Of a stretch of 57,867 bases of DNA, positions 1 through 7,678 are shown in pieces. Under the pieces are notes generated by a model, which saw only the letters and a list, made by a program, of their open reading frames with translations, did not search any database and had not been told where the DNA came from. The position numbers and the translations under genes were made by a program. Where the stretch lies: contig CAIMDZ010000212.1 in NCBI GenBank assembly GCA_903839875.1, positions 1-57,867 of the forward strand, given 5' to 3'. The stretch's first letter is position 1; each line of letters begins with the position of its first letter. Origin of the DNA: an uncultured Bacteroidota bacterium. Lineage in GTDB: Bacteria > Bacteroidota > Bacteroidia > Chitinophagales > Chitinophagaceae.

Positions 1-140
1 AAAATGAAATCAGAAGCAGGTGCATGGCAAACTCACCGGAACAATAAGGAAGCCAAAATAAAATGGCACTTCACCTGTGAGGATGCAAGGGTGAAATTAT
101 TAAAACTTTATCCGTCAATTCATGCGTGACATGACACTAG
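1..140 (+). mobile_element. Right end of an IS630-type insertion sequence with transposase C-terminus
   Basis: Bases 1-129 read as the last 42 codons of a transposase ending in TGA. The tail (W..HRNN, then FTCEDARVKLLKLYPSI) matches my memory of one IS630 subgroup whose proteins end in W.FTt.DARiKLk.LYP. The next bases, ATGACAC, complete the IS end, and CTAG at 137-140 fits the CTAG target (TA duplicated) known for IS630. The same 124 bases occur inverted at the far end of the window, and 64 of them recur at 12679-12742, all identical by eye. The catalytic DDE part lies outside the window. Confidence 0.75.
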
Positions 141-279
141 ATGTGAATTATTGCATTTCACATTCCTTATTTTTTTCATACCTGGAGTAGAATTTGTACG
201 AATTGATAAAAATAATTTCATCCGTTTAATTGCAATTTTAATTTTTAATCTTTTATCTTATCATTATAAAACTAACTGT

Positions 280-699
280 ATGAAACGTTTACTGATTGTT
301 TTAGTTATCACTTTAGTTAGCACCTTCCAGGCCAGTACACAAAATATGTTTTTCAGCACCAATTATAAGCAGGAATGCTGGTGGAATACAAGCACGGAAA
401 AATTATGATAAATGTACGGGGAATGAAGAGTCATCTCTATTTAAGCTGAATTCTGAACAGACAATGTTTCACCATACCACCGAGAAGATCAGTTCAGATT
501 ATTATGTTATAAAAAATAATATGAAAAATCAAATGACGTATACACTTACGATGTAAAAAGCGACGTGGGTAATACTTGTTTTTTCATTGTTGACGTAAAA
601 AATAATCAGATACGCAAAGCAGGCAACAACAAATCAAGTGAAAATAAGACCTACATGCACGTTTACACCATAAAGCAATCATGGACAGACGATAAATAG
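280..699 (+). pseudogene. Frameshifted gene for a small secreted protein
   Basis: An ATG at 280 starts a clear signal peptide (MKRLLIVLVITLVSTFQAST), but the frame closes at 408. Coding-like sequence continues in a second frame (YDKCTGNEESSLFKLNSEQ and on) from about 398, and in a third (YTYDVKSDVGNTCFF and on) from about 545 to a TAG at 699. One indel lies in the A-run near 398-402; the other is near 545-552, where an AC looks duplicated. Joined, the parts give a protein of about 135 residues that I do not recognise. It lies 140 bp inside the IS end, so loss of expression after IS insertion is a plausible reason for decay. Two sequencing errors are the alternative. Confidence 0.6.
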
Positions 700-782
700 T
701 TAGCTTTCTATCCTATTTGCCTTGCCCGGGGATCATTTTCCAGGTATGGTTTTTTTGCAGTCAATACTAAATCGGAAATACC

Positions 783-1523
783 ATGATCGCATTAAGGAAT
801 TTGCTTGGTTGTACTGCAGTAATTCTTTGTTTAGGAGCCTGTAGTAGTAAATATTATTACGTAAAAGGCCTAAAAGCAGCCAGGAATCCAACTCAGGAAA
901 AGGTCTTCGATCAGCTGGCTGTTGTTTCAACCGGTGATAACAAGCAAGTATGGCAAACAATTGATGGCAAACAGTATGTATTGGCTGTAACATGGAAGGC
1001 AGATACTACCTATTACACCCGGAAGGATGCTTATAATACCTCAACCGGGCTTTATAAGTACAACACGGGGAATTACCCTGTATTTGCTACTATTGCTCCC
1101 TATCTGAAAGAAAAAGGACTTGGTAAACTGAATGACAAAAAGCTGACCAGGAGGTTAGATCAGTTGTTAGGCCTGCCTCCTACGTCACAATATTCCTACT
1201 TCCTGGAGGTTTGGGTGCAGCCGGAGGACCTTGTCCGTCCTTGTTTTGATCCATCGGTTGCAATTAATGTATGCGAATATTTCCCCTCCGGTAAAGACAA
1301 TGAGCGGACCGAATACATGAGCTGGCTGTACAAGTACATTTATGATTCTTACAGTGATCCGGACATGCTGAAACGCTATCCGTTCACACACCTTGGATAT
1401 ACTTTTGACTGGAGCCCAAAAAACAAAAGCCATGTGGGGCTAAGTGAATTCGTCATAGGTAAAAATAAAAACATCTATATCCGTAAAGTTTATACTACAA
1501 GGGGGTATTTTGAGCAGCAATGA
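783..1523 (+). CDS. Predicted lipoprotein of unknown function
   Basis: The 246-residue product begins with a lipoprotein signal peptide; the lipobox LGAC is followed by SSKYYY, so the mature protein is probably anchored to the outer envelope with Cys20 lipidated. The rest is soluble and rich in Tyr, Lys and Trp, with a Cys pair in the middle (CFDPSVAINVCEYF), and ends in a region reading YPFTHLGYTFDW and VGLSEFVIGK. I do not recognise a named family. The neighbouring genes give no functional hint: a decayed secreted protein lies upstream and aroQ points at it from downstream. Confidence 0.8.
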   Translation: MIALRNLLGCTAVILCLGACSSKYYYVKGLKAARNPTQEKVFDQLAVVSTGDNKQVWQTIDGKQYVLAVTWKADTTYYTRKDAYNTSTGLYKYNTGNYPVFATIAPYLKEKGLGKLNDKKLTRRLDQLLGLPPTSQYSYFLEVWVQPEDLVRPCFDPSVAINVCEYFPSGKDNERTEYMSWLYKYIYDSYSDPDMLKRYPFTHLGYTFDWSPKNKSHVGLSEFVIGKNKNIYIRKVYTTRGYFEQQ

Positions 1524-1614
1524 TTCACCTGATATATAACGGCATAATGGACAAAAAGAATGGTTTTTTTTGCGCCTTAGCGTGGAACAATTTCCTGCGT
1601 TTTTGTATAGAGTT

Positions 1615-2058
1615 TTACGCTGGATGTGCAACAGAATCTGAATCAATAAAATACTGCACCGCAAGGGCATAACCATCTAATCCAAGGCCACTGACGGAAC
1701 CGATACACTTAGATGCTATAAAAGACGTCTTACGGTAATCTTCGCGGGCCAGCACATTTGAAATATGAACTTCCACAACCGGGATACCTATTGCACTTAC
1801 GGCGTCGGCTAATGCTATGCTGGTATGGGTATAAGCGCCCGCATTCAGAATGATACCCTGTACTTTGCCTATGCAACTATGCAGGTAATTGATCAGTTCT
1901 CCTTCGATATTACTTTGGTAATAGAGCAGGTCAACAGACGGGAAACGTGTTTTGAGCAGACCGATATAGTCGTCGAAACTTTGCATGCCATAAATTTCCG
2001 GCTCTCGGGTACCGAGCAGGTTTAAATTTGGTCCGTTGATGATGTTGAGTTGAAGCAT
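1615..2058 (-). CDS. aroQ: Type II 3-dehydroquinate dehydratase
   Basis: This cytoplasmic shikimate-pathway enzyme removes water from 3-dehydroquinate to give 3-dehydroshikimate. The 147-residue length is normal for the dodecameric type II family. The N-terminus INGPNLNLLGTREPEIYG carries the flexible-loop Arg and the catalytic Tyr; NAGAYTHTS and EVHISN give the active-site Asn and His, and the following REDYRKTS holds the substrate-binding Arg. It is transcribed away from xerD, a pairing I recall from other Bacteroidetes. The spacer holds a TCCCGAT...ATCGGGA palindrome at 2076-2093. Confidence 0.96.
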   Translation of the reverse strand: MLQLNIINGPNLNLLGTREPEIYGMQSFDDYIGLLKTRFPSVDLLYYQSNIEGELINYLHSCIGKVQGIILNAGAYTHTSIALADAVSAIGIPVVEVHISNVLAREDYRKTSFIASKCIGSVSGLGLDGYALAVQYFIDSDSVAHPA

Positions 2059-2075
2059 CAGAATTTGATAATTTG

Positions 2076-2093
2076 TCCCGATGACTATCGGGA
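2076..2093. repeat. TCCCGATnnnTATCGGGA palindrome
   Basis: This near-perfect 18-bp palindrome lies between divergent aroQ and xerD. It belongs to a family seen at least seven more times in the spacers of this window. Confidence 0.7.
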
Positions 2094-2177
2094 TGAAAAT
2101 GCCAGTGGTTAAATATTCAGTAAATTACACAAAAAAAATAAACCAGTCGCACATTTTCTAATTTGCACATTAATACC

Positions 2178-3080
2178 ATGTGGGAAGCATATATTAAGGG
2201 GTTTAAGGCATATTTACAGTTAGAGCGGTCTATGTCGGAAAATACCGTTGATGCCTACCTGCATGATGTAGCCATGCTCCGGGACCATGTGCGTCTTGCC
2301 TACCCCGGTGTGGGCGTGGAAGGAGTCCTGCTGGAACACCTTCAATCGCTTTTGGCAAATATCAACGAAATGGAGCTTTCGGCAGGAACACAGGCAAGGG
2401 TTTTGAGCGGAATCAAATCCTTTTTTGGTTACCTGATACTGGAGGAGGTAATAAAGAAAGACCCTACTGAACTGCTGGATGCACCAAAGCTGAGACGTCC
2501 TTTACCTCATGTTCTCAGTCTCGCAGATATTGACAAGCTGTTTGCTGCGATAGACCATAGTAAGCCGGAAGGAACCCGTAATCATGCTATGCTCGAAACC
2601 ATGTATAGTTGCGGGCTGCGTGTGAGTGAACTGATTAATCTGCGACTCACAAACCTGTACCTGGATGTGGGGTTTATAAAGGTAACAGGTAAGGGAAATA
2701 AGGAGCGCCTGGTACCAATAGGCGATACCGCGATAAAACATATCCTATTGTATAAGGACCATGTCAGGAACCACCAGGATGTAATTAAGAAAGGCAATGA
2801 AGATATTGTTTTCCTGAACAGGAGAGGCACAGCGCTTTCGCGTGTAATGGTATTTCTGATACTCAAAGAACTGGCGCAGAAAACAGGGTTAACCCAAAGC
2901 ATACATCCCCATACCTTACGGCATTCATTCGCAACTCACCTGGTTGAGGGTGGGGCAGATATCAGGGCTGTTCAGGAGATGATGGGGCATAAGAGCATAA
3001 CCACTACGGAAATATATACCCATCTCGACAGGAGTTACCTGAGGCAGACTTTAGAGAAATACCATCCGAGGTTTAAGTAA
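2178..3080 (+). CDS. xerD: Tyrosine recombinase, XerC/XerD type
   Basis: The 300-residue enzyme resolves chromosome dimers at dif sites. The N-terminal core-binding (SAM-like) domain covers about residues 1-90, with the catalytic domain after it. All six catalytic residues are visible when numbered from the ATG at 2178: R148 (GLRVSEL), K172 (TGKGNKER), H245 and R248 (HTLRHS), H271 (MGHKS) and nucleophile Y280 (EIYTH). The frame also opens with a TTG 15 bases upstream, but the ATG gives the usual XerD start (WEAYIKGFKAYLQLERS). No phage or island lies next to it, so it is the housekeeping recombinase rather than an integrase. Confidence 0.95.
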   Translation: MWEAYIKGFKAYLQLERSMSENTVDAYLHDVAMLRDHVRLAYPGVGVEGVLLEHLQSLLANINEMELSAGTQARVLSGIKSFFGYLILEEVIKKDPTELLDAPKLRRPLPHVLSLADIDKLFAAIDHSKPEGTRNHAMLETMYSCGLRVSELINLRLTNLYLDVGFIKVTGKGNKERLVPIGDTAIKHILLYKDHVRNHQDVIKKGNEDIVFLNRRGTALSRVMVFLILKELAQKTGLTQSIHPHTLRHSFATHLVEGGADIRAVQEMMGHKSITTTEIYTHLDRSYLRQTLEKYHPRFK

Positions 3081-3092
3081 TCAGGAATTAGT

Positions 3093-3110
3093 TCCCGATA
3101 GCTATCGGGA
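3093..3110. repeat. TCCCGATAGCTATCGGGA perfect palindrome
   Basis: An 18-bp perfect palindrome just after the xerD stop; the cleanest member of the family also seen at 2076, 47527, 47683, 49034 and 50301. Confidence 0.75.
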
Positions 3111-3164
3111 TGGAATTTGGATTGTTTTTCAAAAATATTATTGCGTTTTTTTACTTTAAGAGAT

Positions 3165-3779
3165 ATGGGAACATCAATTGATAAAGCAAACCGATTCTAT
3201 GCCAAAGACCGCAAGGAGTGGCGCAAGTGGCTGCAAAAGAACCATAAAGACAGCCTGGGGATATGGCTGATTTATTATAAAAAGGATAGTGGCAAAACAC
3301 GGGTTGATTATGCCTGTGCAGTGGAAGAAGCTATTTGTTTCGGGTGGATAGACAGCACGCTGAACCCCTTAGATGAACTTTGTTATATGCAGTTATTTAC
3401 TCCGCGCAAGTCCAAAAGCGGCTGGTCGAAATTAAATAAGGACAGAGTGGAAAAACTTATGGAACAAGGTCTTATGGCCCCTTCTGGACTTGAAAAAATA
3501 GAAATTGCAAAACAAAATGGTACATGGGGTAAGCTGGATCATATAGAATCCTTTACCCTGCCTCCGGAATTAAAAAGGGCCTTTACCTTGAATAAAAAAG
3601 CAAAAAAATTCTTCGAAACCCTGAGTAAGACCAATAAGAAGTATATACTGTATTACATAAATAATATTAAAGACCCGGAGAAGAAATCAAAACGGGTGGA
3701 GGAGATTATTACTGCCGCAAATGATGGCAGAATGCCAGACAGATTTGTCGTTAGAAAACCTAAGGAGATAAAGGGTTAA
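3165..3779 (+). CDS. YdeI/OmpD-associated family protein
   Basis: The 204-residue product matches the YdeI/OmdA family. The N-terminal half (residues 1-60: W..WL..NH..S.GIWL..YKKDSG, then Y..AVEEA.CFGWIDS) and the ending (RVEEIITAANDGRMP) are its usual signatures. Members in other species have been linked to resistance to cationic peptides or polymyxin, but the biochemical role is unclear. The frame opens at 3117, yet ATG 3165 starts where the family does. It is a single gene ending in a shared hairpin at 3845-3881. Confidence 0.85.
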   Translation: MGTSIDKANRFYAKDRKEWRKWLQKNHKDSLGIWLIYYKKDSGKTRVDYACAVEEAICFGWIDSTLNPLDELCYMQLFTPRKSKSGWSKLNKDRVEKLMEQGLMAPSGLEKIEIAKQNGTWGKLDHIESFTLPPELKRAFTLNKKAKKFFETLSKTNKKYILYYINNIKDPEKKSKRVEEIITAANDGRMPDRFVVRKPKEIKG

Positions 3780-3844
3780 TGGGTTAAATGGTTAACGGGT
3801 TAATAGGTGAATATTAATTGATATAGCCTGATCTGTTGAAAACT

Positions 3845-3881
3845 AAAAGAGATGGTCGCAGAATTCCGGACCATCTCTTTT
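3845..3881. terminator. Bidirectional intrinsic terminator
   Basis: A 13-bp inverted repeat (AAAAGAGATGGTC / GACCATCTCTTTT) with an 11-nt loop has A-runs on the left and T-runs on the right. It separates the convergent YdeI-family and EGF-like lipoprotein genes and would work on both strands. Confidence 0.85.
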
Positions 3882-3928
3882 ATGTAAAACCGGGTAAGTA
3901 ATAAATATCCGGTATATTTCAAATGCAA

Positions 3929-4612
3929 TTAATTAGCTGTAAGGGTAACAGTTGGATTGTTGTTGTATGGAATAGCCGGAGTCCAGTTCCAGACATAAGT
4001 AAGCGATTCAGCATGTACGGTGGTAACACTCAGCGCATCATAATAACCGATGGTGTATACATAGCCATCATGGGGTACTGTCACATAATCTGCCGTACCG
4101 CTGTTAGCGACGATTTTCGTAATGTCTTGTGGTGAATTATTCACCATTTTCAAATAGAAGAAGTTAGAGCCAATGTCTATAGGCACTGATAATGCACCGC
4201 TGGAAGGAAAGTAGATATTATTGGATGTTGTCCAGGTCCAGTCAATTTCCAAACCTACCTTTGTACCTAAAGACGTCTTTCCGTAGGTATATGCAGTTCC
4301 GGTAGCATAATCACCATAGGAGCCATAAAAGGCAACATATGTACCCGGATCAACATAAGTACTTGTGCCGTTGATGGTAAGATATACTCTGGTATAAGTG
4401 TTGTTTTCAAAGTCAAGCTCAGTAGTTTCAAGGCTTTCGCAACGGGTGCCGGTATATCCGGCAGGGCAGGAACAATTACCACCAGAGCAGGTACCTCCAT
4501 GTAAACAATTAACACCACTGCACTTATCCGGCCGGCAGGAGGTGTAAAGAATAGTACTAAATGTTCCTGCTGTAAGAATGATGGTAAGCAGGAGAAATTT
4601 AATTTGCTTCAT
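3929..4612 (-). CDS. Lipoprotein with one EGF-like domain
   Basis: The 227-residue protein has a signal peptide ending at TILYTSC, a workable lipobox (Cys26). Immediately afterwards comes a six-cysteine EGF-like module (CSGVNCLHGGTC, then CSCPAGYTGTRC), and then about 170 residues rich in Thr, Tyr, Asn and Gly without further Cys, probably a beta-sandwich. EGF modules at the base of surface lipoproteins are found in Bacteroidetes, but no ligand can be named. It ends at the shared terminator at 3845-3881. Confidence 0.8.
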   Translation of the reverse strand: MKQIKFLLLTIILTAGTFSTILYTSCRPDKCSGVNCLHGGTCSGGNCSCPAGYTGTRCESLETTELDFENNTYTRVYLTINGTSTYVDPGTYVAFYGSYGDYATGTAYTYGKTSLGTKVGLEIDWTWTTSNNIYFPSSGALSVPIDIGSNFFYLKMVNNSPQDITKIVANSGTADYVTVPHDGYVYTIGYYDALSVTTVHAESLTYVWNWTPAIPYNNNPTVTLTAN

Positions 4613-4680
4613 ATTTTTTAGTTTTATTTGATGAATAATTATATAAGTATTAGCTCTATTTGGTAGTAAACATACTCAAT

Positions 4681-5175
4681 TTATTGACCTGATGCAGGTA
4701 TTTTTGATATTTTTTCTGATAAGTTTTTTGCCCAGTCAATAATTATTTTCTTTTCCGCGTCAGTTAAATTAGCATCTTTATGTATCCAGGTATAACTATC
4801 TAATGGCATACCTGCCTCATCCACTTCTTTGGCAAGCTTCTTTAGTTTTTTAGCTTGTTTTGGCAGCGGGCGCTTCCCGAACTCCGAGAAGTTCAATTCC
4901 TTTTTGCCCTCCTCGATATGGTCGTTCATCCACCAATCTACTGGCTGTATTTTTGAATACCATGGATACCGGGTATTATTACTATGGCAATCGAAACATG
5001 CCCTTTCCAATATCTTGTGCACGCTGTCGGGTATGGGGTAAATTACATTCATATCTTCAGCCAATACTGTGGTATTGATATTTTTCGCAGGGTGAATAAA
5101 CTGTATTATCACAAATACAATTATCAGGCCAATGAATACTTTTTTTAGGATACTTTTAAATTTTGCGCTTGCCAT
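4681..5175 (-). CDS. Membrane-anchored heme-binding domain protein
   Basis: The 164-residue protein has a basic N-terminus, one membrane helix (VFIGLIIVFVIIQFI) and a periplasmic domain with a c-type heme motif, CFDCHSNNTRYPWYSKIQP. The order C-x-D-CHSN-x-T-x-YPWY followed by a WW.N.H block matches the haem-binding domain family (Haem_bd) common in Bacteroidetes. It may carry electrons or sense redox in the periplasm; the partner is not visible. Confidence 0.88.
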   Translation of the reverse strand: MASAKFKSILKKVFIGLIIVFVIIQFIHPAKNINTTVLAEDMNVIYPIPDSVHKILERACFDCHSNNTRYPWYSKIQPVDWWMNDHIEEGKKELNFSEFGKRPLPKQAKKLKKLAKEVDEAGMPLDSYTWIHKDANLTDAEKKIIIDWAKNLSEKISKIPASGQ

Positions 5176-5333
5176 AAGGCCTAAAATAAAAAACGTTGAT
5201 GATATTACTTAATAATTTTAAGTTTTTTTTTAATGATCGTTAAAAAAATAAAAGTACCGGCAATGTTTTGATTGCTAAATGACTAAAATCAGTGAACGGA
5301 CTAATATTAATTCTCACTTTTAATCCAATTTGT

Positions 5334-5507
5334 ATGCATATGAAAATGCTAACAGATAAGATCAATAAAGAATGGCACGAAAAGAACCGGATGCCCAAAA
5401 ACGCAAGTCTGGCACAGCGCATTGCCTGGCATAAAGAGCACGTCAGAAATTGCTCCTGCAGGCCTATGCCTGATAAAATTAAAGATGCAATTAAGGAAGC
5501 AATTTAG
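5334..5507 (+). CDS. Small conserved Bacteroidetes protein
   Basis: About 55-57 residues, soluble and basic, with the pattern INKEWHEKNRMPKN, RIAWHKEHVRNCSCRP and a terminal helix. I recall similar small proteins (WHEKN.MPKN..L.QRI.WH..H..NC.CRP) across Bacteroidetes, function unknown. The His and CxC residues suggest metal binding, which is inference. Start candidates are ATG 5334 and ATG 5340. The last four bases overlap the end of the convergent prohibitin gene. Confidence 0.7.
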   Translation: MHMKMLTDKINKEWHEKNRMPKNASLAQRIAWHKEHVRNCSCRPMPDKIKDAIKEAI

Positions 5508-6406
5508 TCGTTATTTAAAATTAATGGGGTGTTACCCTTGCCCATAATGATCATTTTGGCATTGGTGGATTGTGCCAGATCTTTCATCGCTTTTATTTGT
5601 TCAAACTGCAACTGCTTATCGGTGAGGCTTTCGCTGATAATGTGCTGGTAATCGGCAATTCCCTGTGCTTCTACTCTTTTACGGTCAGCTTCCTGGCGTT
5701 CTTTCTGTAGCACGAACTGCATTTTCTGCGCATCCTGCTCCGCATTTATTTTAGATTCTATGGCGTTTTTTACAGATGTTGGCAGCGTAATATTTCTTAC
5801 CAGCAGGTTTTCAAGCAGCATACCGCGTTTAGCAAAATCTTCTTCAATTGCTTTGTAGATTTTTGCCTGGAATTCATCGCGCTTGGTGGAATAAAGTGAA
5901 ACAGCATCGTAGTAAACAGCATTATCGCGAATCTTGGTACGTGAAATTGGCCGCACTATCCGCTCCTCGTAATCCGGCCCGATATCATTATATAATTTTG
6001 GCGCTGTTTCGGGAACTATACTGTAAAGGACAGTCAGGTCAATAGTTACTTCCAGTCCATCTGCACTTAAAACCCTGATAGCATCATCGCCTGTTTTTTT
6101 GCCCTCGGTATGCACACTGCTCATAGTATAGTTTTGGGTGCGGACTTCTATAGTCTCCACATCCATTAGTGGATTAATCAGGTGAAGGCCACTATGCAAA
6201 ACATCGGGCTGAACATGGCCATATAACTTTTTAATACCTACACGGCCTGCATCCACCTGCACTATTGAAGCAGTCAGTACTCCTGCCAGGATTATTAACA
6301 GACCAAGCCCCATAGCGGGTTTTCCGAAAATACTTCTTTTGTCATTTAGTTTACCCAGGATCCTTCCGGCAATCAGGAAAATTAAACCAACAATGAATAA
6401 GCCCAT
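5504..6406 (-). CDS. Prohibitin-family (SPFH/Band 7) membrane protein
   Basis: The 300-residue protein has two N-terminal hydrophobic stretches (residues 2-14 and about 32-50), then the SPFH domain (VDAGRVGIKKLYGHVQPDVLHSG, roughly 52-230) and a coiled-coil tail (NAEQDAQKMQFVLQKERQEAD). Prohibitins form large ring assemblies on the inner membrane and often modulate proteases such as FtsH. A TACCTTTG box at 6426-6433 sits 19 nt before the ATG, which supports this start. Confidence 0.9.
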   Translation of the reverse strand: MGLFIVGLIFLIAGRILGKLNDKRSIFGKPAMGLGLLIILAGVLTASIVQVDAGRVGIKKLYGHVQPDVLHSGLHLINPLMDVETIEVRTQNYTMSSVHTEGKKTGDDAIRVLSADGLEVTIDLTVLYSIVPETAPKLYNDIGPDYEERIVRPISRTKIRDNAVYYDAVSLYSTKRDEFQAKIYKAIEEDFAKRGMLLENLLVRNITLPTSVKNAIESKINAEQDAQKMQFVLQKERQEADRKRVEAQGIADYQHIISESLTDKQLQFEQIKAMKDLAQSTNAKMIIMGKGNTPLILNND

Positions 6407-6425
6407 AAATATTTGATTTTAATTC

Positions 6426-6433
6426 CAAAGGTA
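6426..6433 (-). promoter_or_regulatory. -7 box (TACCTTTG) of the prohibitin gene
   Basis: An exact match to the Bacteroidetes primary-sigma -7 consensus TAnnTTTG, 19 nt before the start codon. Confidence 0.65.
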
Positions 6434-6524
6434 CTCCTTGATTGTATATTTTTATGAATTTTAATTCAATCCTTAAATGTAATTTTGTTGCAGATGGTTT
6501 ACATTTATTGATCAATAAGATTTT

Positions 6525-7655
6525 ATGCCAAAAAATATGGTCAGGATCATTTTTACATTTTTATGCTTACTTCCTTCAATTCTGTATGCCCAGGATGGAT
6601 TTGACTCTTTGGTAGATGCCGCCAAACGGGGCGATGTAAAAGTCCAGGTGATGCTTGGTGATATGTACCTGAACGGTAACCAGATACAAAAGGATTATGC
6701 CGAGGCGCTGAGATGGTATCTGAGGTCGGATGAAAAAGGTAGTATAGAGGGGCAGTGTAATATTGGTTATATGTATGCAAAAGGTCTGGGTGTAAAACAT
6801 GATAATTTTGAGGCAATTAAATGGTACCGCAAAAGCGCTGATAAGGGATTCCCACGATGTGAATGCAATATGGGCGATATGTATGAAAACGGAAATGGCA
6901 CCAACCAGGACTACGACTTAGCGTTAAAATGGTACCGGAAAGCGGCTGACCATAATTATGATTATGGCTATCTGAATGTAGGCAGGATGTATGAAGAAGG
7001 GCATAGTGTGCAGAAGGACCTGGCAGAAGCTGTACGGTGGTATCTGAAAGCTGCGGCGCTTAATAATTTAATTGCAGAAGGGAAACTTGGCTGGGCATAT
7101 GAACATGGCCTGGGTGTAGAGGTTGATTCAGAGGAGTCTGTAAAATGGTATACGAAATCTGCAGAAGCAGGGGATATCATCAGCCAGAATAACCTTGGCC
7201 GTATGTATACCCATGGGTGGGGAAAAAACGGTCCTGACTATACAGAAGCGGTAAAGTGGTTTATGAAGGCCGCGCGGGCAGGGAATGCACTCTCATTGTA
7301 TATACTGGGTCAGATTTACGAAAACGGCGCTGGAGAAATAAAACAGGATTATAAAGAAGCGGCCCATTGCTACGAGCACGCCGCTGAAAAAGGGCATGCC
7401 AATTCACAATACAGGCTGGGCTTATTACTTGATGGGGGTAAGGGTGTTGCGCAGAATGACAGTTCAGCAGTTAAATGGTACACCAAGGCTTTCGAACAGG
7501 GCAATGTAAATGCCATGGGCAGACTGGGTATTATGTACTACGAAGGCAGGGGTGTGGAGAAGGACAGGGCAAAAGCATTACAATACATCAGAACAGCCAG
7601 GGACAGGGGATATCGTGAATTCGAAAATTACCTTAAAAGCCATGGAGAGCTGTAA
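6525..7655 (+). CDS. Secreted Sel1-repeat (SLR) protein
   Basis: A signal peptide (IIFTFLCLLPSILYAQ) is followed by nine Sel1-like repeats of about 36 residues, pattern LG.MY..G.GV..D...A..WY.KAA..G. Sel1 repeats fold as paired helices in a superhelix and act as protein-binding scaffolds; here it would be periplasmic. The start is ATG 6525 or ATG 6537. A longer paralogue follows 24 bp downstream, so the two probably form one transcription unit. Partners cannot be named from the sequence. Confidence 0.9.
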   Translation: MPKNMVRIIFTFLCLLPSILYAQDGFDSLVDAAKRGDVKVQVMLGDMYLNGNQIQKDYAEALRWYLRSDEKGSIEGQCNIGYMYAKGLGVKHDNFEAIKWYRKSADKGFPRCECNMGDMYENGNGTNQDYDLALKWYRKAADHNYDYGYLNVGRMYEEGHSVQKDLAEAVRWYLKAAALNNLIAEGKLGWAYEHGLGVEVDSEESVKWYTKSAEAGDIISQNNLGRMYTHGWGKNGPDYTEAVKWFMKAARAGNALSLYILGQIYENGAGEIKQDYKEAAHCYEHAAEKGHANSQYRLGLLLDGGKGVAQNDSSAVKWYTKAFEQGNVNAMGRLGIMYYEGRGVEKDRAKALQYIRTARDRGYREFENYLKSHGEL

Positions 7656-7678
7656 ACAAGCAACCTAAAAAATAATTG

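Noticed and set aside
2178-3080. The tyrosine recombinase as an integrase of a mobile island
   Set aside because: Its neighbours are housekeeping genes and its sequence is of the XerC/D type with no attachment-site duplication nearby.
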